Assembly (NCBI GenBank): GCA_013911065.1
Contig: JACERV010000026.1
Location: 1 to 64,000, forward strand
From: Ruminococcus sp.
GTDB lineage: Bacteria > Bacillota > Clostridia > Lachnospirales > Lachnospiraceae
DNA: 64,000 nt
Direction of reading: 5' to 3'
In this document: positions 21,706 through 30,554 of the stretch, in pieces
Layout of the letters: the number at the start of each line of letters is the position of its first letter
Position numbering within the stretch: position 1 is the first letter of the stretch
Notes under the pieces: generated by a model
Seen by the model: the letters and a program-made list of their open reading frames with translations, nothing else
The model's database searches: none
What the model was told of the DNA's origin: nothing
Program-made: the position numbers and the translations under genes

Positions 21706-22245
21706 TTTATTTTATTCAATTTTTTCATTCTATATATTTTATAAATCGGAGGAATCTTTTAATTTATCGTTCCTGTAAGACCTTTACCGCTTTGTTTATT
21801 GACACTTCAGTCTGCTTATTAAATCTACTTACTAAACCTCCTGTTCTTCAATATACAAATCGATTATAGCCAAAACCCAATCACTTTCGTTCTTGGTATC
21901 AATTCATATCTAATTGAACATTGGCATTTCAATTAGGTTGCCTTATTGAACTAATAATTTTCAATAAGTATAATTTTGAAGTATAACACTAAGTTATTCA
22001 TCCTATAACCTTTCAGCTTCCGCAGTATTGTATTGCAATATTCCAGCAGCTCATTCAGTTATTTATTCTATAACCCCGTATACTCTTTATGAATGATATC
22101 CCTTTTATGTTTCTTTACACATTTTAGGAATTTTGTTATATGTGGTATCTATATTCAATACGTTTGCAAATGTTAAATCTTTTATGTTCATCCAGTCTCG
22201 AACGCTCCGACTAATCCTTTTTATTATTCTATGTACTGGATCCCT

Positions 22246-22338
22246 TTATCTTACCATGGTAAAGGTCTCTTCTTCACAGGAACTTCCATTTGCCGTACCA
22301 CTAACATATTGAATTATAAATGATGATGTATTGTCCAT
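22246..22338 (-). CDS. Candidate 30-aa small protein MDNTSSFIIQYVSGTANGSSCEEETFTMVR
   Basis: ATG at 22338 preceded by AAGGAGGC RBS and a consensus promoter; not in the supplied ORF track (below length cutoff). Confidence 0.45.
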   Translation of the reverse strand: MDNTSSFIIQYVSGTANGSSCEEETFTMVR

Positions 22339-22458
22339 CGGACCCTTGCCTCCTTAATCTTATATTTTAATCCAATTAAACATCTGTTATTTATGTTCTT
22401 TTAGATAATATGCTTTGAAATACTTTTCACTTTTTATTATCTCTTTTGGATTGAGTAC

Positions 22459-22487
22459 ATAATATCACAACATGTTTTATTTGTCAA
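22459..22487 (-). promoter_or_regulatory. Consensus sigma-A promoter upstream of the 30-codon ORF
   Basis: Minus strand TTGACA-N17-TATTAT. Confidence 0.75.
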
Positions 22488-22602
22488 CGCATTTTATATA
22501 TATTTTAAAAGTAAATTTATAATTGTATATATTAGCTTGAATTGTCTGACTACTCCTCTTGAATAAGCAGCCCCTTCTTATTAAAAGTTTGGAGTTTATA
22601 AA

Positions 22603-22667
22603 CAATTCTGAAAACGGACAGCAAAAGGGTCAGTCCCTTTTGCTGTCCGTTTTGATGTCAATTCTGC
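22603..22667. repeat. Dispersed palindromic repeat, copy B (19-bp perfect arms)
   Basis: aaaacggacagcaaaaggg-tcagt-cccttttgctgtccgtttt at 22611-22653, flanked by caattctg on both sides. Confidence 0.85.
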
Positions 22668-22679
22668 TATCTGTTTTGT

Positions 22680-24590
22680 TTAGCAGATTTCCGCTCCCGC
22701 AGGCATTGTCTTTTCTGGTGTCATCAGTGCCAGATTGCCTTCTGCATCTTCTGCGCAGAGAAGCATTCCTTCTGATAATACCCCAGCCAGTTTTGCAGGT
22801 TTCAGGTTTACAAGTACCATTACTTTTTTACCAACCATCTCTTCCGGTTTGTAATAAGCCTTAATACCGGATACGATTTGTTTTACCTGACTTCCAATTT
22901 TTACCTGAGAACAAAGTAATTTTTTGGACTTAGGCACTTCCTCACAGGCTATAATCTCACCAACCTGGAACTGCATTGCTCCGAACTGCTCAAATGTGAT
23001 TTCCGGTTTTGCTTCAATGTCAATCACATTTTCATCTTCCTTGCTTTCTTCCTCTTCATTCACAGGAGGATGAAGTTCCTCTACTTTCTTCAGAACTTCT
23101 TCAATGTCCAGTCTCTGGAACAGTATTTCTGGTTTATCTGTGACGTGACCCTCGTTTAGCTGAGCCAGAATTTTTTCGCTGGTGGATGGCATGAAAGACT
23201 TCAGCAGCTCTGCACCTGCGGATATGCTCTCTATCAGGTTCCAAAGCACGGTCTCCAGTCTGTCTTTTTTCTCCTCATCCTTTGCCAGCACCCATGGCAT
23301 TGTCTCATCAATATATTTATTGCAGCGTTTGAAAAGATTAAAGATTTCTGTGATTGCATCGGCGACACGTAAATCATTCATCTTTGCTTCTACTACTTTT
23401 GGAGTGTTTTCCACAACTCCTTTCAGTTCAGCATCTACAGCTTCTGCTGCCCCCCTATCAGTTACTACACCATCAAAATATTTATTTGTCATAGATACGG
23501 TACGGTTTACCAGATTTCCTAATGTATTTGCCAAATCGGAATTCATACGCTCTACCATCAGTTCCCAGGTGATGACACCATCATTTTCAAAGGGCATTTC
23601 ATGAAGTACAAAATAGCGTACCGCATCTACTCCAAAGAAATCCACCAGCTCATCGGCATACAGTACATTTCCTCTGGATTTGCTCATTTTGCCATCTCCC
23701 TGCAGCAGCCACGGATGTCCAAAAATCTGTTTAGGCAGCGGCAAATCCAAAGCCATCAGGAAAATTGGCCAGTAAATTGTATGGAAACGGATGATATCCT
23801 TTCCAATTAAGTGTAAATCGGCCGGCCAGTCTTTTTTAAACTGTTCCGTACAATTGCCTTCGCAGTCATAACCAATTCCGGTAATATAGTTGGTCAAAGC
23901 GTCCAGCCACACGTAGACAACATGTCTCGGGTCAAAGTCCACAGGAATTCCCCATTTAAAAGACGTCCTGGATACACATAAATCCTGCAGGCCCGGAAGC
24001 AGGAAATTGTTCATCATCTCATTTTTGCGGGATACCGGCTGAATAAATTCAGGATGATTCTGAATGTGCTCAATCAGGCGGTCTGCATACTTGCTCATTT
24101 TGAAGAAGTAGGCTTCCTCTTTCGCCGGCAGCACCTCGCGTCCGCAATCAGGACATTTTCCATCTACAAGCTGTGACTCTGTAAAGAAAGATTCACACGG
24201 AGTACAGTACATCCCTTCATAGTGCCCTTTGTAAATATCTCCCTGGTCATATAACTTTTTAAAGATCTTCTGAACCTGTGTCTCATGATCCGCATCTGTA
24301 GTACGGATAAATTTATCATAAGACGTATTCATTAAATCCCATATTCCTCTAATTTGATCGGCAATCTTATCCACAAACTCTTTGGGTGTAACGCCTGCTT
24401 CTTCTGCCTTCAGCTCAATCTTCTGACCATGCTCATCTGTTCCGGTCTGAAAAAACACATCATAGCCCTGGCTTCTCTTGTACCTTGCAATTGCATCTGC
24501 AAGAACAATCTCATACGTGTTTCCGATATGCGGCTTACCTGACGTATAGGCAATCGCAGTAGTAATGTAATACTTTGGTTTCTGTGACAT
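22680..24590 (-). CDS. metG: Methionyl-tRNA synthetase with C-terminal tRNA-binding domain
   Basis: YYITTAIAYTSGKPHIGNTYE, GKMSKSRGN, C-terminal FQVGEIIACEEVPKSKKLLCSQVKIG. Confidence 0.98.
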   Translation of the reverse strand: MSQKPKYYITTAIAYTSGKPHIGNTYEIVLADAIARYKRSQGYDVFFQTGTDEHGQKIELKAEEAGVTPKEFVDKIADQIRGIWDLMNTSYDKFIRTTDADHETQVQKIFKKLYDQGDIYKGHYEGMYCTPCESFFTESQLVDGKCPDCGREVLPAKEEAYFFKMSKYADRLIEHIQNHPEFIQPVSRKNEMMNNFLLPGLQDLCVSRTSFKWGIPVDFDPRHVVYVWLDALTNYITGIGYDCEGNCTEQFKKDWPADLHLIGKDIIRFHTIYWPIFLMALDLPLPKQIFGHPWLLQGDGKMSKSRGNVLYADELVDFFGVDAVRYFVLHEMPFENDGVITWELMVERMNSDLANTLGNLVNRTVSMTNKYFDGVVTDRGAAEAVDAELKGVVENTPKVVEAKMNDLRVADAITEIFNLFKRCNKYIDETMPWVLAKDEEKKDRLETVLWNLIESISAGAELLKSFMPSTSEKILAQLNEGHVTDKPEILFQRLDIEEVLKKVEELHPPVNEEEESKEDENVIDIEAKPEITFEQFGAMQFQVGEIIACEEVPKSKKLLCSQVKIGSQVKQIVSGIKAYYKPEEMVGKKVMVLVNLKPAKLAGVLSEGMLLCAEDAEGNLALMTPEKTMPAGAEIC

Positions 24591-24626
24591 AATACTCTCT
24601 CCTTTATTCTTCTGATTACAAAATAA

Positions 24627-24743
24627 AGAGTCTGGTAAGCCAGACTCTCGCGCCGAAGCGCGGTCGCTTTAGCGGCCATTTTCCTTATGCGCGTAGTGCG
24701 CATCCCCCGGATGGGTTTTATATAATAGGAAACGCAGTTTCCT
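24627..24743 (-). other. String of five short hairpins between the T-box terminator and metG
   Basis: agagtctgg-taag-ccagactct; cgcgc-cgaa-gcgcg; ggtcgc-ttta-gcggcc; atgcgc-gtagt-gcgcat; aggaaac-gca-gtttcct. Confidence 0.7.
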
Positions 24744-24751
24744 AATTATAT

Positions 24752-25058
24752 AAAAAAACCGCCTTCTTACTATATAAATAAGAAGACGGATCAATTCCGT
24801 GTTACCACTTCTAGTTCGCTCTGTCCTCACGGACAAAACCTCAGTGAGTGCCTGCCAGCACTCCTCCGCTGTAAAGGGCGGACCCATCGCAGCCTTGCAT
24901 AGAACGCTTTGTCCTGTGTTCGGTGCGCCGCTCAAAAGCCATATTCATCTGCATTTCATCCATCCCTCTCAGCACTGGTCTTTCATTAAAGAACCAACAG
25001 GATTTCTCTGTAAGATGTCCCTCAGACTACTCTCTTCGTCACTGCGTTTATTTTCTAA
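24752..25058 (-). promoter_or_regulatory. T-box riboswitch leader of metG, putative specifier ATG (24940-24942)
   Basis: Minus strand GACGAAGAGAGTAG (stem I base), AACTAGAAGTGGTAACACGG (T-box/antiterminator), then CCGTCTTCTTATTTATATAGTAAGAAGGCGGTTTTTTT terminator. Confidence 0.87.
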
Positions 25059-25145
25059 TCTGCTAAAAAGCGTATCACAGCCATTTATAAATGTCAAGGG
25101 TGCTTTCATAAACCCTGAATGGTTCCTAAATGATTACTTTAGCCC

Positions 25146-25682
25146 TTACTTTTCACCGTCTACATCTTTTACCTCATGAACAAGATATCCTTTACTGCGA
25201 AGCATTTCCTTTATCATATCTAAGGTCTCTTCATTATCAGCTTCTACCCTGTGATAGTGGTAGTTTGATGTAATATTTTTTAAAGGGCTGGATTTGCCAC
25301 TTTTCATATCTTCTATAAATTCCGCTACTTTCCTTCTGGAATTAATTTGAAGTTCTGCCTCCATGCGTCCATACACCCGGTGATTTACCATGACATTAAC
25401 AACACGGCCCCCTAAATCTACAATAGCGCATAGTTCATTTTCCAGCTCATCGTCTGTATGATGGACCTTGAACACTCTGTATGGGGCATAAGAAGCATTC
25501 AGTATATATCCCCGGTTTGTAGAAATGATATCATATCCGGCTGCCCGGATTAAGGCAATATCCTGTACGATGACCTGCCGGCTCACTTCATAATCCCTGG
25601 CCAATGTCCCGCCGGATACAGGTACCACACTGGTTTTTATTTGATTTATTATGGCATCCCTGCGCTCAGAACCTGTCATCAT
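25146..25682 (-). CDS. niaR: NiaR-type NAD biosynthesis transcriptional repressor (HTH_11 + 3H domain)
   Basis: RRDAIINQIKTSVVPVSGGTLARDYEVSRQVIVQDIALIRAAGYDIISTNRGYIL and conserved His residues; in nad operon. Confidence 0.9.
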   Translation of the reverse strand: MMTGSERRDAIINQIKTSVVPVSGGTLARDYEVSRQVIVQDIALIRAAGYDIISTNRGYILNASYAPYRVFKVHHTDDELENELCAIVDLGGRVVNVMVNHRVYGRMEAELQINSRRKVAEFIEDMKSGKSSPLKNITSNYHYHRVEADNEETLDMIKEMLRSKGYLVHEVKDVDGEK

Positions 25683-25717
25683 ATGGTGCTGTCACCTTCC
25701 TTTCTTTCCACTTATCC

Positions 25718-26569
25718 TTACACTGCATGGAGGCTTTTCAGAGAGATATCTAAAATCGGAGCAGAATGTGTCAGAGCTCCGCTGGATACATAATCTACCC
25801 CAAGAGCAGTAATTCTGCTTATATTTTCCTTCGTTACGTTCCCCGAGCATTCGGTCTCTGCCCTTCCATCTATAATACGGATAGCTTCCTGCATCTCTTC
25901 TGTTGTCATATTATCCAGCATAATAATATCGGCACCTGCTTCCACAGCCTCTCTTACCATGTCCAGATTTTCAACCTCAACTTCAATTTTCCTTACAAAG
26001 GAAGCATATGCTTTTGCCATCTGTACCGCCTTTGTCACACTTCCTGCCGCTCCAATATGATTATCCTTTAGCAGCACTCCGTCTGACAAATTATATCTAT
26101 GATTATAACCTCCGCCTGCCCGGACTGCATACTTTTCAAAAATACGCATATTCGGTGTCGTTTTTCTTGTGTCAAGTAACTTTGTTTTTGTACCTTTTAA
26201 AAGTTCCGCTACAGTGTGTGTATAGGTTGCGATTCCGCTCATTCTCTGCAAGTAATTCAGCGCCACCCGTTCACCCGACAAAAGAACCCGGATGTCACCT
26301 GTAACTTTTCCCAGAAGCTGTCCATTCTGCACTTCATCACCGTCTTTACAGTAAAACTCAACCTTTACAGAGTCGTCCAGCAGTTCAAACACTCTTTTAA
26401 ATACTGCCAGCCCGGCAATAATTCCATCCTGCTTGCAGATTAACTCTACCTCTCCTGTAACTGCTTCTTTCATCACTGCATTGGTAGTAACATCTTCGCT
26501 GGAGATATCTTCCTCTAATGCTGCCAAAATCAGGTGGTCAACCTGCAATGTCATTGTAATTTCGTTCAT
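25718..26569 (-). CDS. nadC: Nicotinate-nucleotide pyrophosphorylase (carboxylating)
   Basis: ALNYLQRMSGIATYT, LLDTRKTTPNMRIFEKYAVRAGGGYNHRYNLSDGVLLKDNHI. Confidence 0.97.
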   Translation of the reverse strand: MNEITMTLQVDHLILAALEEDISSEDVTTNAVMKEAVTGEVELICKQDGIIAGLAVFKRVFELLDDSVKVEFYCKDGDEVQNGQLLGKVTGDIRVLLSGERVALNYLQRMSGIATYTHTVAELLKGTKTKLLDTRKTTPNMRIFEKYAVRAGGGYNHRYNLSDGVLLKDNHIGAAGSVTKAVQMAKAYASFVRKIEVEVENLDMVREAVEAGADIIMLDNMTTEEMQEAIRIIDGRAETECSGNVTKENISRITALGVDYVSSGALTHSAPILDISLKSLHAV

Positions 26570-26573
26570 TTAT

Positions 26574-27788
26574 CTATATTGCCCTTCCTTTCGTACACAC
26601 TCTTTCCTCTTCATACAGCCTTTTAATTTTCACCGCCGCCCGTTTAGAAAAAACAAGACTTTCCAGCAAGGAATTACTTGCTAAACGGTTTGCTCCGTGA
26701 ACGCCGTTACAGCTTGTTTCTCCTACCGCAAACAACCGCTCCATTGAAGTCCGGCTGTCCAGGTCTACCCAAATTCCACCCATAAAATAGTGCTGGGCCG
26801 GAACTACCGGAATGCATTCCTTTGTCACATCATAGCCTTCCTCCAGGCAGTGTTGGTAAATATTAGGAAAATGTTTCAGAATCGCTTCTTTTTCAATATG
26901 TTCCATCGACAGCCATACGTGATCTGTCCCATCCTTTTCCATCTGCCCGCAGATTTCCTTCGTTACAACATCCCGGGGAAGCAGCTCGTTGACAAACCGC
27001 TCTTTATTTTTATTATAAAGAACAGCGCCTTCTCCTCTTACAGACTCCGATATCAAAAAACGCCGTCCCGGTTTCTTTGAGTATAACGTAGTTGGATGAA
27101 TCTGTACATAGTCCAAATTCTCCAATTTGACTCCATGCCTCCTGGATATTTCTATTGCATCACCGGTCAGATGAGGAAAATTGGTAGAATTTCTGTATCT
27201 GCCGCCTATTCCCCCGGTTGCCAGGATTGTATAGTCCGCATAGATTTTAATATTTTTTTCAGTCTCATTCTCTGCCACAATACCCGCGCACTTGCCATTC
27301 TCTTCAATCACATCAATCATAGTCGTATATTCGGCTATAGTGACGTTTTTAAGCTTCTTTACCTTTTCAAGCAGCCTATTTGTAATCTCTTTTCCGGTAA
27401 TATCCTTATGATATAAAATCCTTGGTCTGGAATGAGCTCCTTCCCTTGTGTAAGCAAAATTGCCGTCTTTTTTTTCAAACTCCACACCATATCCTATCAG
27501 GTCGTTTATAATTTCCCGAGAACTCCGAATCATAATCTCCACGGATTCTTTCCGATTTTCATAATGTCCCGCTTTCATCGTATCCTCAAAATAATTCTGA
27601 TAATCTTCCTCATCCCGCATAACACAAATACCGCCCTGTGCGAGAAACGAATCACTGCTCTCAATATCCGACTTTGTAATTATCAAAATGTCTTTATTCT
27701 TTGGAAGATTAAGTGCGGCAAAAAGACCTGATATGCCAGTTCCAACAATCACAATATTTTTTTTCATTTCCATAGCCAGAGCCTCCAT
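26574..27788 (-). CDS. nadB: L-aspartate oxidase
   Basis: IVGTGISGLFAALNL FAD motif; EGAHSRPRILYHKDITGKEI; GANRLASNSLLESLVFSKRAA. Confidence 0.96.
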   Translation of the reverse strand: MEALAMEMKKNIVIVGTGISGLFAALNLPKNKDILIITKSDIESSDSFLAQGGICVMRDEEDYQNYFEDTMKAGHYENRKESVEIMIRSSREIINDLIGYGVEFEKKDGNFAYTREGAHSRPRILYHKDITGKEITNRLLEKVKKLKNVTIAEYTTMIDVIEENGKCAGIVAENETEKNIKIYADYTILATGGIGGRYRNSTNFPHLTGDAIEISRRHGVKLENLDYVQIHPTTLYSKKPGRRFLISESVRGEGAVLYNKNKERFVNELLPRDVVTKEICGQMEKDGTDHVWLSMEHIEKEAILKHFPNIYQHCLEEGYDVTKECIPVVPAQHYFMGGIWVDLDSRTSMERLFAVGETSCNGVHGANRLASNSLLESLVFSKRAAVKIKRLYEEERVCTKGRAI

Positions 27789-27796
27789 AGTCCTTC

Positions 27797-28711
27797 TTAC
27801 TTTGTCAGCTCCAGCATTCTCTCCAGAGGTTTCCGGGAACCCTCTCTGAGAGTATCTGTAACATGAACTTCATTTTCTCCTGTTTCTAATACATGCAGAA
27901 CTTTTTCCAATGTAATCGTTTTCATATCCTTACAGACCGGTTCGGTCTCTGTAAAATAAAACTTCTTTTCCGGATAGTCCTGCTCCAGTTTATAGCGGAC
28001 TCCGTTTTCTGTACAGATAATAAATTCCTCATTTTGGCTTTTCCCTGCATACTTGATAATTCCAGTTGTACTTCCAATATAGTCGGAAATCTCCAGTATT
28101 TCCTTTGGACACTCTGGATGAGAAAGTACCAGGGCAGACGGATATTCTTTTTTCGCCTTTTTAATTTCCTCTACACTTATTTTCTCATGAACAGGGCAGT
28201 ATCCCTCGTTGTATACAAAATGCTTCTCCGGTACCTGCTCGGCCACAAAGTGCGCCAGATTCCTGTCTGGAATAAAGAAAATATTCTTCTGAGGCAATGC
28301 TTTCACAATATCTACCGCATTTGCAGAAGTTACACAAACATCCGAGAGGGCTTTCATAGAGGCAGTGGAATTAATATAACAAACCACTGCAAGATCCTCA
28401 TATTCATCATGTACCTTCTTTAACATTTCCTCATCTACCATATGCGCCATGGCACAGTCCGCAGAGGCATCCGGCATCAGTACCGTCTTCTCCGGATTCA
28501 GCACCTTGGCACTCTCACCCATAAACGAAACACCGCAAAATACAATGGTCTGCTCCTTCAAACCCACCGCCACTTTACTCAGATAAAAAGAATCCCCTAT
28601 GTAATCAGCAATATCCTGTATCTCTGGATTCACATAGTAATGGGCAAGAATCACTGCATTCTTTTCCTCTTTTAACACATTAATTTCATCAGTAATTGTC
28701 ATCTTCGTCAC
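27797..28711 (-). CDS. nadA: Quinolinate synthase A
   Basis: AVILAHYYVNPEIQDIADYIGDSFYLS, GVSFMGESAKVLNPEKTVLMPDASADCAMA. Confidence 0.97.
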   Translation of the reverse strand: MTKMTITDEINVLKEEKNAVILAHYYVNPEIQDIADYIGDSFYLSKVAVGLKEQTIVFCGVSFMGESAKVLNPEKTVLMPDASADCAMAHMVDEEMLKKVHDEYEDLAVVCYINSTASMKALSDVCVTSANAVDIVKALPQKNIFFIPDRNLAHFVAEQVPEKHFVYNEGYCPVHEKISVEEIKKAKKEYPSALVLSHPECPKEILEISDYIGSTTGIIKYAGKSQNEEFIICTENGVRYKLEQDYPEKKFYFTETEPVCKDMKTITLEKVLHVLETGENEVHVTDTLREGSRKPLERMLELTK

Positions 28712-28743
28712 ACCTCTCCCCGCTGTTGCGGTAAACTCACGCT

Positions 28744-28772
28744 ATTATAACACATAAGTTTACATGTGACAA
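28744..28772 (-). promoter_or_regulatory. nadABC-niaR promoter with a palindromic candidate NiaR operator in the spacer (28751-28768)
   Basis: Minus strand TTGTCA-N17-TATAAT; spacer contains CACATGTAAACTTATGTG. Confidence 0.7.
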
Positions 28773-28784
28773 GACAGTAAGAAA

Positions 28785-28864
28785 GCAAAAGGGACTGTCC
28801 CTTTTGCACTCCATTTTCCCGCAATTCTGACAATTTGAAGCAAAGGGGTCAGTCCCTTTTGAAA
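28785..28864. repeat. Dispersed palindromic repeat, copies C1 and C2
   Basis: gcaaaagggactgtcccttttgcactccattttcccgcaattctgac (28785-28831) and gcaaaggggtcagtcccttttgaaa (28840-28864). Confidence 0.82.
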
Positions 28865-29823
28865 TTTTTGTTGTAAACCGCCCAGTTCTGTTCTCCATCA
28901 TCTCTAATCTGAATTTCCGGAAAACTTTGTACATACTGTTTAAATTGGGAATATCCGTAATCCCTTACCTTAAAATCTCCGAACCGGTTTCTGATTTTAT
29001 TTCCCAATGTCCCCAATGAGACTCCATGATCACCTGCATTTTGTACCAGTAAGATCATATACTCTTCCAGCATTTCCTGCTTACTTTTATCTTCATAAAG
29101 TGTAACTGTAACCTGTGTTCCATCCTGCTGTAGGTTTAACTTTGGAAATGTTTCAAGAAACTTTGACAACAGGCTGTAGCCGTAACGGCGCACATCAAAA
29201 TCAGGGTATAATTTGACCAGGCGGCTTCCTACCTCCCCCAGACCTGTTTCTTTATCATTATTCTGATTCTCTGTAATGATCTTAACAACTGCCTCTTCTA
29301 TCTCGTTCTTTGAAACCACATCCGTGTGACTTTTCCGATTCTCTCTGGAAGCTGCATGTACAACATTCTTTTCTTCCTTCTCTATGGTGTTATCCTCTAA
29401 CAGCAATTCCAAAACTGTAAAGATATCACATGCCTTCCTGAACGGTGCCGGAGTTTTATCTTCCCCCATACCTATAACAGTTTTCCCGCTTTCTCTGAGA
29501 CGGCTGGCAAGCTTGGTGAAATCGCTGTCACTGGATACAAGGCAGAAACCTTCCAGGTCACTTGTATACAACATGTCCATTGCATCAATTATCATAGCAG
29601 AATCCGTCGCGTTTTTACCGTGAGTATAGCTGAACTGCTGGATAGGCGTAATGGAGTTTTGCAGAAGCTCCTCCTTCCAACTTGAATTATACGTGCTCGT
29701 CCAGTCTCCATATATTCTTTTATATGTTACATTTCCATACTTAGATAGCTCATCTAATATGGGCTTAATATATTTTGCAGAAACATTATCTGCGTCAATC
29801 AGCATTGCATATTTGTCTTCCAT
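28849..29823 (-). CDS. NYN-domain (LabA/Vlf-like nuclease fold) protein with two C-terminal OST-HTH/LOTUS-like domains
   Basis: YAMLIDADNVSAKYIKPILDEL, TDSAMIIDAMDMLYTSDLEGFCLVSSDSDFTKLASRLRE; two repeats ending VRRYGYSLLSKFLETFP / VRDYGYSQFKQYVQSFP; likely start MEDKYAM. Confidence 0.85.
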   Translation of the reverse strand: MEDKYAMLIDADNVSAKYIKPILDELSKYGNVTYKRIYGDWTSTYNSSWKEELLQNSITPIQQFSYTHGKNATDSAMIIDAMDMLYTSDLEGFCLVSSDSDFTKLASRLRESGKTVIGMGEDKTPAPFRKACDIFTVLELLLEDNTIEKEEKNVVHAASRENRKSHTDVVSKNEIEEAVVKIITENQNNDKETGLGEVGSRLVKLYPDFDVRRYGYSLLSKFLETFPKLNLQQDGTQVTVTLYEDKSKQEMLEEYMILLVQNAGDHGVSLGTLGNKIRNRFGDFKVRDYGYSQFKQYVQSFPEIQIRDDGEQNWAVYNKNFKRD

Positions 29824-30353
29824 GTCTGGTACACCTCTCCATTTATATCTTTCCATTCAAATATATTCTTATCATATATCATATAGCTATGCACCGAATT
29901 TTCCTTTGGAATGGAAACGGAACCCGGATTCATATAAATATACGACTCTTTCTCTTCACATGCGGGGACATGCGTGTGCCCATTGAGCAGTATGTCTCCT
30001 TTTTTCAACATTGGCAGGTGATTTGGATTAAAGTTATGGCCGTGGATAGCAAAAATAGTCACACCATCCAAATCCAGCAGACAGTATTCCGCCATAATTG
30101 GAAATTCCAATACCATCTGGTCCACTTCCGTATCACAATTTCCCCGTACACAAAGCAAATTCTCTTTCACAGGATTCAGCATCCCAATCACTTGTTTGGG
30201 ATCGTATTCCCTGGGCAGGTCATTACGAGGTCCGTGGTATAAAATATCCCCCAGCAGCAATAACCTGTCCGCCTTCTCTCTTTCATATGCTTCCAGCATC
30301 TGCCTGCAGTAAAAGGCAGAGCCATGAATATCTGACGCAATCATTAACCTCAT
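29799..30353 (-). CDS. yfcE: YfcE-type metallophosphodiesterase
   Basis: MRLMIASDIHGS, LLLGDILYHGPRN, VRGNCD, INGHTHVP-like motifs. Confidence 0.93.
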   Translation of the reverse strand: MRLMIASDIHGSAFYCRQMLEAYEREKADRLLLLGDILYHGPRNDLPREYDPKQVIGMLNPVKENLLCVRGNCDTEVDQMVLEFPIMAEYCLLDLDGVTIFAIHGHNFNPNHLPMLKKGDILLNGHTHVPACEEKESYIYMNPGSVSIPKENSVHSYMIYDKNIFEWKDINGEVYQTWKTNMQC

Positions 30354-30381
30354 ATTTGCAGCTCCTTATATAATATATTTC

Positions 30382-30425
30382 AAAAGGGTCTGACCCTTTT
30401 GCTTTCCATTTTCAGAGTATTCTGA
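30382..30425. repeat. Dispersed palindromic repeat, copy D
   Basis: aaaagggtctgacccttttgctttccattttcagagtattctgac. Confidence 0.8.
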
Positions 30426-30554
30426 CTACTTTGTTTTTTTATTTCTCTTTTAAGTATAGTGGAAAAAAACCCCGTCCGTCAAATCATTTATTTCCTATAT
30501 TTATATAAAAAGCAGTTGGAAAGGTGTAATGCCTTCCCAACTGCACAGTATTAA

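Noticed and set aside
24410-24703. 97-aa minus ORF MRTTRIRKMAAKATALRRESLAYQ...
   Set aside because: Lies in the hairpin-rich metG leader and runs into metG in a different frame; better explained as structured RNA/DNA.
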